This document shows positions 8,179-18,451 of a stretch of DNA of 64,000 bases, in pieces. The notes under the pieces were generated by a model. The model did not search any database. It saw only the letters and a list, made by a program, of their open reading frames with translations, and had not been told where the DNA came from. The position numbers and the translations under genes were made by a program. The stretch spans positions 310,001-374,000 of the forward strand of contig CAWDDB010000008.1 in the NCBI GenBank assembly GCA_963800975.1, read 5' to 3'. Position 1 is the stretch's first letter; the number at the start of each line of letters is the position of its first letter. The stretch is from JALYGY01 sp963800975. GTDB lineage: Bacteria; Actinomycetota; Rubrobacteria; Rubrobacterales; Rubrobacteraceae.

Positions 8179-9108
8179 GTGGCAAAGAGCAAGGTTACGG
8201 TAGTAGGCGCCGGTAACGTCGGCGGCACCACCGCGCAGCGACTGGCCGAGCGTAACTACGCGGACGTTGTACTGGTCGACATCGTCGAGGGCCTACCCCA
8301 GGGCAAGGCGCTCGACATCCTGGAGAGCGGCCCGGTTCTCGGCTTCGACGCCGACGTGGTCGGCACCAACAGCTACGAGGACACCGCGGGCTCGGACGTG
8401 GTGGTTATTACGAGCGGTAGCCCGCGCAAGCCGGGGATGAGCCGAGACGACCTGCTCAAGACAAACCAGAACATCGTGTCGAGCGTGACGGAGGAGGCTA
8501 TAGCGCACTCCCCAGAGGCGATCCTGGTGGTCGTTGCCAACCCGCTGGACGCCATGTGCCACGTCGCGATGGAGACGAGCGGGTTCCCGCGCGAGCGCGT
8601 GGTCGGGATGGCGGGCATCCTCGATACGGCCAGGTACAGGACCTTTATCGCGCAGGAGCTTGGCGTCTCCGTGCGCGACGTCTTCGCCCTGGTGCTCGGC
8701 GGCCACGGCGACACGATGGTTCCGCTCCCGAGCATGGCGACCGTCGGCGGTGTGGCGATCACGGAGCTCATGCCCCAGGACAGGGTGGACGCGATCGTAG
8801 ACCGGGCACGCAACGGGGGAGCCGAGATCGTCCAGCTCCTGCAGAGCGGCAGCGCCTTCTACGCCCCGTCGGCCGCAGCCGTGGAGATGGTCGACTCCAT
8901 CCTGCTCGACCAGAAGCGCGTTCTGCCGTGCGCCGCTTACCTGCAGGGCGAGTACGGCATCAACGAACTATTCGTCGGAGTCCCGGTTAAGCTGGGCGCG
9001 TCCGGAATCGAGGACGTGGTGGAGCTGGACCTGCAAGACGACGAGTTGGAAGATCTAAAGAACAGCGCCGGCGCGGTCCGCGAGCTGGTGGAGGTCCTGC
9101 ACGGCTAG
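8179..9108 (+). CDS. mdh: Malate dehydrogenase, LDH-like type
   Basis: Interconverts malate and oxaloacetate with NAD in the TCA cycle. The 309-residue chain begins with the NAD motif VTVVGAGNVGGTTAQRLAER. SPRKPGMSRDDLLKTN (about 83-98) is the mobile loop; the Arg residues there mark a malate rather than lactate enzyme. VVVANPLDAM is followed by GMAGILDTARYRTFIA, containing the catalytic Asp and the substrate Arg. The catalytic His is in LGGHGDTMVP. GTG 8179 follows GAGAGGGAGAACCC; the much longer upstream frame is not used. It is a single-gene unit bounded downstream by a 30-bp palindrome. Confidence 0.93.
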   Translation: MAKSKVTVVGAGNVGGTTAQRLAERNYADVVLVDIVEGLPQGKALDILESGPVLGFDADVVGTNSYEDTAGSDVVVITSGSPRKPGMSRDDLLKTNQNIVSSVTEEAIAHSPEAILVVVANPLDAMCHVAMETSGFPRERVVGMAGILDTARYRTFIAQELGVSVRDVFALVLGGHGDTMVPLPSMATVGGVAITELMPQDRVDAIVDRARNGGAEIVQLLQSGSAFYAPSAAAVEMVDSILLDQKRVLPCAAYLQGEYGINELFVGVPVKLGASGIEDVVELDLQDDELEDLKNSAGAVRELVEVLHG

Positions 9109-9117
9109 AAAGAGCTT

Positions 9118-9147
9118 GGTAGAGGCGTTGCATGCAACGCCTCTACC
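9118..9147. repeat. 30-bp perfect palindrome downstream of mdh
   Basis: GGTAGAGGCGTTGCA is followed directly by its exact reverse complement, with no spacer. It starts nine bases after the mdh stop. No T-run follows on either strand, so an intrinsic terminator is not the simplest reading. The form resembles short dispersed intergenic palindromes, such as the GTAGAG-type repeats I recall from cyanobacteria. In RNA it would form a 13-bp or longer hairpin with a tiny loop. Confidence 0.6.
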
Positions 9148-9364
9148 CCGGCCCCTCTAAACTCAGACCGCCAGCGTACGTTACCTGACCTGGAGCGACA
9201 TCGTGCCGAACGCCGGGTCGGCGACACCCGCGGGATTATTCATAGTATTCAAGTCGTTAGCTTCGCTCTGGTGGACCATTTCCGGAGCGGTCTGCACTAC
9301 AACGCTACGAGAGGTGTTCTCGCACGCGGCGAGTCAGCGAAGGTATTCCGTCGTCCGAACCGGG

Positions 9365-10954
<1,590 letters not shown>

Positions 10955-10970
10955 GCCGTGCGCACCCCTC

Positions 10971-11384
10971 TCATCGACCCTTGCCTGGCAATTCTACTAG
11001 CTCGGTCAGAACACCAAACGCGCCCCTCGGGTGAACGAAGGCTGTTCGAGAATCACCCAATCCGGCCTTTGGCTGCGCGTCGACCAGCTCCACCCCCCGC
11101 GCCGTCAGGGCCGCAAGTGCCGACTCGAGGTCGTCAACCTGGAAGGCCACGTGGTGGAACCCCTCGCCGCGCGTGATCAGGAACTTGCCTACAGGCGAGT
11201 CGGGGCGCGTGGGTTGCATCAGCTCTATCGTCGACTCCCCTACGCGGAACATCGTCGCGACGATGCCCTGCTCCTCGACGATCTCGGGCGCGGAGGGCTC
11301 CACGCCGAAGCTCTCCTCATAGAACCTGGAGGCGGTCTCCACGTTCTCAACTGCGTAACCGAGATGGTGGACCTTCCGGAGCAT
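10971..11384 (-). CDS. mce: Methylmalonyl-CoA epimerase
   Basis: Interconverts the (S) and (R) forms of methylmalonyl-CoA so that propionyl-CoA carbons can enter the mutase. The 137-residue protein has the vicinal-oxygen-chelate fold in two halves. HHLGYAVENVETASRFYEES gives the first metal His (about 6). GFHHVAFQVDDLESAL gives the second (about 75). FVHPRGAFGVLTELVE gives the last acidic ligand. ATG 11384 is preceded by AAAGGAGAGC, so the longer upstream frame is rejected. It is the first gene of the epimerase-mutase operon. Confidence 0.9.
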   Translation of the reverse strand: MLRKVHHLGYAVENVETASRFYEESFGVEPSAPEIVEEQGIVATMFRVGESTIELMQPTRPDSPVGKFLITRGEGFHHVAFQVDDLESALAALTARGVELVDAQPKAGLGDSRTAFVHPRGAFGVLTELVELPGKGR

Positions 11385-11483
11385 GCTCTCCTTTATCGGG
11401 TGACGACCAGATTGTAGCCAAAGCCGGACCGCAGGTCTTTCGGATAGAATCACACCCGCAACCTACCGAGGAGGAACAGGGGG

Positions 11484-11732
11484 ATGGCGCAGGGCGTGAT
11501 GGGCAGAATCTCGGAGCTCACCCGTGAGAAGGAGCGGCTGCTCGCTCGCGTGGGCGCACACCATGCAAGCCGCGAAGACGAGGAACGCCTAAGGCAGATA
11601 GACCACGACCTCCAGGTATTATGGGACCTCAGGCGCCGCGAGCTGGCCGGGGAGACCGTGGACCTGGACGAGGACTACTTCGACCGCTACGACATCAGCC
11701 CGGGCGACGACGCGCCGGATCAGTACCGCTAG
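11484..11732 (+). CDS. DUF2630 family protein
   Basis: An 82-residue, highly charged, all-helical protein matching the actinobacterial DUF2630 pattern. It has an N-terminal RISELTREKERLLAR helix, then DEERLRQIDHDLQVLWDLRR, then an acidic tail ending in DYFDRYDISPGDD. Function is unknown. The ATG is preceded by GAGGAGGAACAGGGGG. It is divergent from the epimerase operon, with 99 bp between them, and monocistronic. Confidence 0.75.
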   Translation: MAQGVMGRISELTREKERLLARVGAHHASREDEERLRQIDHDLQVLWDLRRRELAGETVDLDEDYFDRYDISPGDDAPDQYR

Positions 11733-11792
11733 GTAGCGAGGGCGTTGCGAGTAAGGACAGATTGCGAACCACCAATGCGTCGTACGGTTAGT

Positions 11793-11990
11793 TCAGAAGC
11801 CTAGCCGCGTGTTGATCTCGGCCCACTCGGCGGTCGAAGAGGCGTGCTCGATTATCTTCTTTAGCTCCAGGATGTCATCCTCGGAGAAGGTCTCTCTGCG
11901 CGCGTCGGGCACGAACGTCAGCTCGCGGCCGTCGGAATAACGGACCACCACCTTGTCGATGCCGCCCTGCGAGCCCGCGGGTTTGCTCAT
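11793..11990 (-). CDS. Small hypothetical protein, paralog of its upstream neighbour
   Basis: Not recognised. A 65-residue protein with a short beta hairpin, DKVVVRYSDGRELTFVPDAR, followed by one helix, DILELKKIIEHAS. The pattern (V-x-[FY]-x-[ND]-G then F-x-P-x-x-R then an amphipathic helix) repeats in the gene directly upstream, so the two look like a duplicated pair. ATG 11990 follows AGAGG; a TTG at 12017, eight bases after the upstream stop and preceded by GGGGG, is an equally good start. It may bind a small ligand or partner, but nothing in the sequence says which. Confidence 0.6.
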   Translation of the reverse strand: MSKPAGSQGGIDKVVVRYSDGRELTFVPDARRETFSEDDILELKKIIEHASSTAEWAEINTRLGF

Positions 11991-12025
11991 CTCGCGGTGC
12001 CTCTCGATTCCCTGCAAGGTACCCC

Positions 12026-12244
12026 CTAATCCCTCTGCGAGTTACGGACGCTGTGGGCGATAGAGTCTATGTATGCCGACATCATGTGCAGCTCGTAGGA
12101 CCCAAACTCTTCGCGCATCCGGGGCCTGAAGACGTCCCGGTCGCCGTTGTCGAACTCGAACACAACTTCGCGGATCTTGTACGGGTCTATACCCCCCGCC
12201 ATGTCGAGGGGGCTACCGCGCCACTCCCTGTCTCTCTCCTCCAA
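12026..12244 (-). CDS. Small hypothetical protein, paralog of its downstream neighbour
   Basis: Not recognised. A 72-residue protein with REVVFEFDNGDRDVFRPRMR followed by a helix, SYELHMMSAYIDSIAHSV. This is the same hairpin-plus-helix layout as the next gene. The TTG start at 12244 has GGGAG six bases upstream; ATG 12202 (MAGGIDPYK) has no ribosome site. The two genes are eight to 35 bp apart and surely cotranscribed. Confidence 0.55.
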   Translation of the reverse strand: MEERDREWRGSPLDMAGGIDPYKIREVVFEFDNGDRDVFRPRMREEFGSYELHMMSAYIDSIAHSVRNSQRD

Positions 12245-12310
12245 CCGAGGCTCCCTTCCGTGTCGACTGCGGCACCCTGAGTCGAGGCCAATATTACCAG
12301 TATCCGGGGC

Positions 12311-13003
12311 CTAGAGCGGCCACAGCGGGCTCGCGGCGACGAGCACAGGCGCGAACAGGAGGGCCGGGAGCATGTTCGCCACCCGAATCTCCTTGAGGCC
12401 CAGCAGCCCGAACCCGAGACCAAGGATAAGTATGCCCCCGGTCGCGGTGGTAGCCAAGATCATGGGCTGCGTTACGACGGCGTCGAGATAGGACGCGCCA
12501 AGGGTCAACGACCCCTGCACGACGAGGACCGTACCCGCGGAGAGCAGAACCCCCCACCCGAGCACCGAAGCGAAGGCTAGGGCGGCGATAAAGTCGAGGG
12601 CGCTCTTGAGTGCGAGCAGGCTGAAATCACCGCTCAGGCCGTCCTGGAGGGAGCCGATCACGGTCAGGGGACCGACACAGAAGAGGAGGCTGGTCGTCAC
12701 GAAGGCCCGGCTGACCGGGCTTTCCCCGCTCGAAAATCGCGCCTCGAGGTAGTCGCCGAGGCGCCGGAGCGCGTCGTCAATGCCAAGCAACTCGCCGACG
12801 ACCAGGCCCGCGATCGTGCTTACCAGCGGCACGAGCGGGTTCTCGAACTCGAGAAAGTTCGCGACCCCAACCAGCAGCGTGACCAGCCCGATGGCGTGCA
12901 TGGCCGTGGCGCGCATCTGCTCGGGTAGCTTCGTGCCGACGAGCGTACCGATGCCCCCTCCAACAAGTACCGCGACGACGTTGATGGTGGTTCCGAAACC
13001 CAT
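12311..13003 (-). CDS. DUF554 (YqgA-like) membrane protein
   Basis: A 230-residue polytopic inner-membrane protein of the DUF554/YqgA family, possibly a transporter but of unproved function. The N-terminus MGFGTTINVVAVLVGGGIG and the internal LVPLVSTIAGLVVGELLGID are typical. LLFCVGPLTVIGSLQDGLSGD (here split around residue 120) is the family signature. Six or seven hydrophobic segments follow. ATG 13003 matches the usual family start. TATACT at 13018-13013 leaves only nine bases before it, so the message is probably leaderless. The longer GTG frame from 13039 would run through the promoter. Confidence 0.8.
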   Translation of the reverse strand: MGFGTTINVVAVLVGGGIGTLVGTKLPEQMRATAMHAIGLVTLLVGVANFLEFENPLVPLVSTIAGLVVGELLGIDDALRRLGDYLEARFSSGESPVSRAFVTTSLLFCVGPLTVIGSLQDGLSGDFSLLALKSALDFIAALAFASVLGWGVLLSAGTVLVVQGSLTLGASYLDAVVTQPMILATTATGGILILGLGFGLLGLKEIRVANMLPALLFAPVLVAASPLWPL

Positions 13004-13130
13004 AAGCCAGGCAGTATAATCCTCGACGGCAAAGTCCACGGTCTTACCTGGCTCTCACGACCTTCGCCATCCGACATATCGGTTAGAGAAGCCGCGAAGT
13101 GAATCCGTTGCGGACCGAGCCAGCGTCATT

Positions 13131-13146
13131 GCGGCCCCGAGGCCGC
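13131..13146. terminator. GC hairpin after the double-ABM gene (weak terminator)
   Basis: GCGGCC, a four-base loop, then GGCCGC, lying about 40 bp beyond the stop of the minus-strand gene. No T-run follows on the minus strand. It may be a terminator or RNA-stability hairpin. Confidence 0.3.
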
Positions 13147-13184
13147 GTTTCGCCTACCTCTAGGACTGACTACGGCGTGCGCGA

Positions 13185-14141
13185 TCACTGAGTAAGCAGG
13201 GCGAAGATCCCGACGGACAGCCCGTACAGGCCGACGATGAGCGCAACCCCGGCGGGGGTCACCCATCTCGGACCGGTGGGCAACGGGATCAGCCACCACT
13301 CAAAGGCCTTGATGGCTAGGGGGATCAACAGGAAGCCTGTGACCGCGACGGTGATTAAGTTCCCGATGAAGGTGGACTCCGCCAAGCCCAGCTGCGAGGT
13401 TGTCGGATAGAGGAAAATCAGCTCCAGCATTACGATCGGGTACAGGGTCAGCAGCACTATCATGGACTGCTTCCAGTTAGGCGGCGCCTGGCCTGGCGCG
13501 TCCGCGAAGGTAAACCAGCCGGAAAAGGATGTGGCGACCTGCCGCTCGCTCCGTTCGATAAATGGCTCTATCTCCCGCAAGGCGTCGCGGCGCACATCTG
13601 ACTCGAGCCAGGCGTTCATATGCTCGGCGGAATCGAAGCGCAGCATCGAGACCCAGTGATCTTGCAACCCCGAGATCGGCGGCTGCACTTGGAGCCCCCG
13701 GTAGCCCGGAAAAGTCGCCTCCATCTGCCTGATGCGGTCGACCCACTCGTGGTATGCCGCCTCCTTTCCAGGCTCGACCTTGACCGTGATGATCTCTGTC
13801 ACCATTTCATGCGGGGAGGGCTCGGTGTTCGCGCCCTCGAACACGTTGGTGGTGCCTTCGTCCACGAGCAACGATGTGCTCTCTTGCATCAGCGAGCGCC
13901 GCTCGTCCGAGTCGAGCCACGCCCGCAGCTGATCGATCTTTTGGAACCGTTGTACCAGGACCCAGTCCGCCTGCACCGGAGGCGCGGGCGGAATCACGAC
14001 GGAGCTTACGTACCCCTGGAAGCCCGCCATCTTTCCGTTGAGCCGGGTCAACCAGTGGGCGAACCTGCCCTCTTCGCCGTTGCGGACGCGGATTGTGAAG
14101 ACCGCCGTGGCTACCCTCGAACCGTCGGTCGCTTCGCTCAA
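13185..14141 (-). CDS. Membrane protein with two antibiotic-biosynthesis-monooxygenase (ABM) domains
   Basis: A 318-residue protein with two ABM-like ferredoxin-fold domains and a membrane C-terminus. Domain 1 (about 10-95) has RNGEEGRFAHWLTRLNGKMA and FQGYVSSVVI. Domain 2 (about 110-200) has EPGKEAAYHEWVDRIRQM, FPGYRGLQVQPP and WVSMLRFDSAEHMNAWLESD. Three hydrophobic segments (about 222-245, 255-277, 292-316) anchor it. The family has been linked to heme or quinol-like oxidation, but this fusion is uncharacterised. The TTG start overlaps the deaminase stop (TTGA), so translation is coupled. It is the last gene of the purine-oxidation operon. Confidence 0.78.
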   Translation of the reverse strand: MSEATDGSRVATAVFTIRVRNGEEGRFAHWLTRLNGKMAGFQGYVSSVVIPPAPPVQADWVLVQRFQKIDQLRAWLDSDERRSLMQESTSLLVDEGTTNVFEGANTEPSPHEMVTEIITVKVEPGKEAAYHEWVDRIRQMEATFPGYRGLQVQPPISGLQDHWVSMLRFDSAEHMNAWLESDVRRDALREIEPFIERSERQVATSFSGWFTFADAPGQAPPNWKQSMIVLLTLYPIVMLELIFLYPTTSQLGLAESTFIGNLITVAVTGFLLIPLAIKAFEWWLIPLPTGPRWVTPAGVALIVGLYGLSVGIFALLTQ

Positions 14142-15559
14142 CTAGTGCCCCCCGCGCCGGGCAGCCTGAGGGAGAAGCGGTTGTGCTCCTCGATGACCGT
14201 TTCCATGTCGACCGTGGCGACCCTGCCATTCTCCACGACCACCCGACCATCTATAACCGTGTAGCGTGCCTTCTGCGGCGCGCAGAAAACAGTTGCCGCG
14301 ACCGGGTCATTCAACGCCCCGGCGTAATCGATCGTGTTCAAGTCGATGCTGAAGAAGTCGGCGCACATCCCCGGGGCCAGAGAGCCGATGTCCGAGCGCC
14401 CCAGTACGGCGGCGCCGCCCAGGGTCGCGACCTCGAGAACCTCCCTTGCGGTCATCCACTCGTGGCTCCTGAGCGGGTCCGACGTCGAGAGCAGGGTTTC
14501 GGGACCTTCAGGCGGGAGCAGTCCTAAACGGAGCCTGGCCAGCAGCATCGCCTGCCGCGCTTCGAGCAGGATGTTGGACGCGTCGTTGCTGGCAGAACCG
14601 TCAACGCCCAGCCCGACCGGCACGCCGGCCTCGAGGTACTTCTTGACAGGGGCGATGCCGGAAGCGAGCCGCATATTCGAACACGGGCAGTGCGCCACCC
14701 CTGCCCCGGTCCTCGCGAAGTCACGGATCTCGTCGTCGTTAACGTGCACGGCGTGGGCGAACCACACGTCGTCGCCGAGCCAGCCCATCGACTCCATCCA
14801 GGCGACAGGGCGCTTCTGGAAGTGCGTGAGCGTGTAGCTTTCCTCGTCGAAGGTCTCGCAGAGGTGGGTGTGCAGGCGGACGCCATGCCCTCGGGCGAGA
14901 TCCGCCGTCTCCCGCAAGAGCTCGGGGGTTACGGAGAAAGGCGAGCAAGGCGCCAGCACCACCTGGGTCATCGAGCCGCGCGAGGCATCGTGGTACTTCT
15001 CGATCACCCGCCGCGAGTCTTCGAGGATTGCTGCCTCATCCTCGACGACGCTGTCCGGCGGAAGGCCGCCCTGGGACTCACCGAGTGACATGGAGCCGCG
15101 AGAGGCATGAAAGCGCACGCCGATCTCCCGCGCGGCCGAGATCTGGTCGTCCAGCCGGCAGCCGTTCTGGAAGATGTAGGTGTGGTCGAAAACCGTGGTG
15201 CAACCGGACGCGGCGAGTTCCGCCAGGCCAACCAGGGTGCACCAGCGCGACGCCTCGGGCGTCCTCTGGCCCCAGATCAGGTAGTGGGCCCTGAGCCAGG
15301 GGAAGAGGTTGATGTTTTGGCCCTGCGGGAGGGCACGGGTCAGCGTCTGATCTAAGTGATGGTGGGTGTTCACGAAGCCGGGCAACAAGACCTGCCCCTT
15401 CATGTCCAGCACGACGTCAGCACCTCGCGGAAGTTCGGAGGTGGGGCCGACCTGCTCGATGATTCCGTCCCTCGCGAACAGTCCGGCGTCAGCAATCTCT
15501 CGTCGCTCATCGTCCATCGTGACCAGGACATCGGCGTTACGTGCCAGAAGCGTTGGCAA
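14138..15559 (-). CDS. 8-Oxoguanine deaminase-type amidohydrolase
   Basis: Probably deaminates 8-oxoguanine (or a related oxidised purine) to urate. The 473-residue chain has the amidohydrolase-superfamily order: PGFVNTHHHLDQTLTRALPQ (metal HxH, about 60-80), RFHASRGSMSLGESQGG (a stretch typical of the 8-oxoguanine group), HTHLCETFDEE (metal His near 230), WFAHAVHVNDDE (metal His) and LGVDGSASNDAS (catalytic Asp). Those specific blocks separate it from chlorohydrolase and cytosine-deaminase relatives. The TTG start has AGGAGG eight bases upstream. It follows the XdhD-like gene and precedes the double-ABM gene, with a 4-bp overlap. Its place next to a purine-hydroxylase-like enzyme supports a purine role. 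Confidence 0.82.
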   Translation of the reverse strand: MPTLLARNADVLVTMDDERREIADAGLFARDGIIEQVGPTSELPRGADVVLDMKGQVLLPGFVNTHHHLDQTLTRALPQGQNINLFPWLRAHYLIWGQRTPEASRWCTLVGLAELAASGCTTVFDHTYIFQNGCRLDDQISAAREIGVRFHASRGSMSLGESQGGLPPDSVVEDEAAILEDSRRVIEKYHDASRGSMTQVVLAPCSPFSVTPELLRETADLARGHGVRLHTHLCETFDEESYTLTHFQKRPVAWMESMGWLGDDVWFAHAVHVNDDEIRDFARTGAGVAHCPCSNMRLASGIAPVKKYLEAGVPVGLGVDGSASNDASNILLEARQAMLLARLRLGLLPPEGPETLLSTSDPLRSHEWMTAREVLEVATLGGAAVLGRSDIGSLAPGMCADFFSIDLNTIDYAGALNDPVAATVFCAPQKARYTVIDGRVVVENGRVATVDMETVIEEHNRFSLRLPGAGGTS

Positions 15560-15716
15560 GTCCGTATCCTCCTAACTCACCTCATGCGAGGCGATCGTTC
15601 GTTAGCTGGTCAAGAACGGCCGTAGTCACCAGCCGGTTCTCCCCTTCAAGTACATTTGTGACCCTCCAGGGGTTCGGTCACATGCGATGTCACGAGACGG
15701 AATCGAAACCCAGAAC

Positions 15717-18441
15717 TCAAACCACGTGGCGCTCGAAGATCAGGCGGTAGATCCGGTCCGGCGTGAACGGAAGGTCGCGGAAGCGGAGGCCGGTCGCGTC
15801 GGCCAGCGCGTTGGCAAGGGCAGGCGCCACCGGGTTGATGGGGCACTCCCCCATGCCCTTCGCGCCGAGCGGACCGACGGTGTCCCGCGTCTCCGCGAAG
15901 AACACCTCGGTACGCGGCGTGTCCGCGAACGCCGGGATCCGGTAGTTGCGCAACGTCGGGTTCACCACGCGCCCCTCTTCATCGAAGACCATCCTTTCGT
16001 ACAGCGCCCAGCCGAGCCCCTGCGCGACCGAGCCTTCGACCTGGCCGCGCAGCTGCATTGGGTTAATCACGGTACCGGCGTCAGCCGCGTGCACGCTTTG
16101 CAGGACGTCGATCTGGCCGGTCACGCGATGCACGGCGACGCGGAAGCCCTGCGCGTTGAACGCCACGCTGCGCGGCGCGCCGTGCGCTTTGCGGACGACC
16201 TCGAGCTGTTGCCCGGCCTCCTCAGCCGCGGCAAGGAGCTCTGACAAGGGGATCCTGGAACCGTTGCAGCTCACGGCGTCGTCGTCGAGGCGGCAAGAGG
16301 CGCGGCTAGCGCCGGCGTGCGCCGAGGCAAAGTCCAGGATTCGATCACGAAGCGCCTCGGAGGCGAGCCGGACCGCGTTGGCAGCCACGGTGGTGCCGGT
16401 GCTGGCGAATGCGCCAGTGTCGTAGCCCGTGCGATCCGTATCGGACTGGACGATACGCACCCTGGACATCGTCGTCCCGAGCAGGCTGGCAACCACCTGT
16501 CCGTGCATGGTCGTCGTGCCGTTGCCGAACTCGGCGGTACCGATGGCGAGGTGGTAGACCCCGTCCTCGCCGACGCCCAGACGCGCTTCGGACCTGTGCT
16601 CGGTCGGCGGCACCGTATCGTGCATGGCCATAGCGATGCCCTGACCCACGAGCCAGTCGTCTCCCTCCGGCACAACGGCACCCTGTCCGCGCTCCAGGGC
16701 GTCCTGAACTAAATCGAGGCACTGGTCCAACCCGTAGCTGCCGTACTCGACATCCTCTGGTTCCTCGCTCAGGGAGATCATCGGATCCCCCGGCCGCACG
16801 ACGTTGAGGCGCCGAAGCTCGAACGGATCCATCTGGAGCGCCTGAGCCAGCTCGTCCATCGCGGATTCCACGGCGAATATCGACTGGGAGAGCCCGTAGC
16901 CGCGGATGCCGCCAGCAGGCGGGAGGTTCGTGTAGACGGCGTACCCGTCGACCTTCTTGTTGGGGCACCGGTAGACCGCGACCGCTTCGCTGCAGGCGTG
17001 GTAGAGCGTCTCGCCGGCGTGGTTGCCGTAGGCGCCGGTGTTGGACACTATCCTCATCTCCAGCGCCGTCAGGGTGCCGTCGCGCCGCGCCCCGGCTCTG
17101 ATCCGGATCCGCATCGGGTGACGACCCGGGCCCCCGACGAACTCCTCCTCGCGCGTGAACTCGAGCCGGACGGGCCGGCCGGTCTTCAGGGTGGCGAGAG
17201 CGCAGACGTCTTCGGTCAGCACCTCTTGCTTTCCGCCGAAGCCGCCGCCTACGCGCTCGCAGAACACCCGGATATCGACCGGGTTGAGGCTGAACAGGTA
17301 GCTGAGCTTCCCCTTGGCGATAAAGGGGGATTGCGAGCTGGTGCGCACGTTCAGTCGCCCCCGCTCGTCGAGCCACGTGATCGTCGCGTGGGTCTCGAGG
17401 TGGGCGTGCTGCACCCGGTGGGACGAATACTCGGCCTCGTGCAGGACGTCCGCCTCTTCGAAGCCGGCCGCTACGTTGCCTACGCCTCCGTGCACGTCTA
17501 GAAGGACGTTGCGCTCGGCCCGCCGGACGAAGGGGTCCTCGGTCTGCTTGTCGTGGAGCAGGGGCGCGCCGGCCTGCATGGCTTCCTCAGGGTCGAAGAC
17601 CGCAGGCAGGTGCTCGTAGTCAACCTCAATGCGACGACACCCTTCTTCCGCAGCGGCCTCGCTTTCGGCCACCACGGCGGCCACCCGCTGGCCGACGAAA
17701 CGCACCACGTTGTCCAGCATATAGGTGTCGTCGGGATCCGCGAGGTGGTCGTCGTGGATGGCGGTAGTGTACAGGCGTCTGGGCACATCCTCCCAGGTAT
17801 AGACCGCCACGACGCCAGGCGTCGCAAGCGCTGCTTCCTTGCGGATTTCGACGATACGGGCGTGGGCGTGGGGCGACCTGAGCAGCTTGAGGTGCAGCAG
17901 GTTATCGACCTCCGTGTCGAGGGTGTAGCGCACCTTGCCCGTGACTATCTCCTCGCTCGCGGGAGCAGGCAGGCTCGCCCCGCAGGCCGCGCCTGGCAGG
18001 TCCTCCTCGATTGACCTGTTCCCCCGGATCGCGTCCTCTATGGCGCGGTACCCCGTGCACCGGCACAGGTTGCCTTTCAGGGCCTGCGGAAGGTCCTGGC
18101 GCTGCTCCTCGGTCAGGTGGGCCGAAGCCATTATCATCCCGGCGGTGCAGAAACCACACTGGAAGCCCTGGGCTTCGAGGAATGACGCGCTGCATCGGAT
18201 GCAACTCTCCGGCTGGGGCAAGCCCCTCGATGGTCGTGATCCGACAACCTTCGGCGCGGAACGCCGGAACAATGCAGCTGTTGACGGTTTTCCCGTCAAG
18301 CCAGACGGTGCATGCGCCGCAATCGCCGGTGTCGCAACCCTTCTTTACGCCGAACCAGCCCAACTCGCGCAGGAAGGTGCGCAGACACTGACCGGGCGCC
18401 GGTTCGCTGGAGAACGTCTTGCCGTTGACGTGATAGCTCAT
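15717..18441 (-). pseudogene. XdhD-like fused Mo/Fe-S subunit of a xanthine-dehydrogenase-family enzyme, frameshifted
   Basis: Molybdenum hydroxylase with the [2Fe-2S] and Mo-cofactor domains in one chain, the E. coli XdhD arrangement. Residues 1-85 from ATG 18441 hold the plant-type ferredoxin part (GCDTGDCGACTVWLDG), ending in ELHPMQ. The continuation, SFLEAQGFQCGFCTAG and LCRCTGYRAIE, is in the next frame. One extra base near 18189, in a GCGCG run, accounts for it; removing it restores the normal family spacing. The Mo domain follows (ERVGGGFGGKQE, GGIRGYGLSQ, GTAEFGNGTTT, GAKGMGECP) and is intact to 15717. GAGGAG precedes the start. It may be a real lesion or an assembly error. Frames: 18441-17902 and 18299-15717. 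Confidence 0.8.
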
Positions 18442-18451
18442 GGACGACTCC

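Noticed and set aside
9181..9341. Short minus-strand frame ending SVVVQTAPEMVHQSEAND and LNTMNNPAGVADPAFGTM, with a lipobox-like LAAC
   Set aside because: A stop lies directly before LAAC, and there is no start codon with a ribosome site. It could be a gene remnant, but the evidence is too thin to annotate.
11410..11418. Third GATTGTAGC copy, like those at 54614 and 54657
   Set aside because: A 9-base match is expected about this often by chance in 64 kb; the flanks do not match.
15573..15665. Minus-strand frame NVLEGENRLVTTAVLDQL between the XdhD-like gene and the deaminase
   Set aside because: No start codon, about 30 codons, and it overlaps the deaminase leader. Probably chance.
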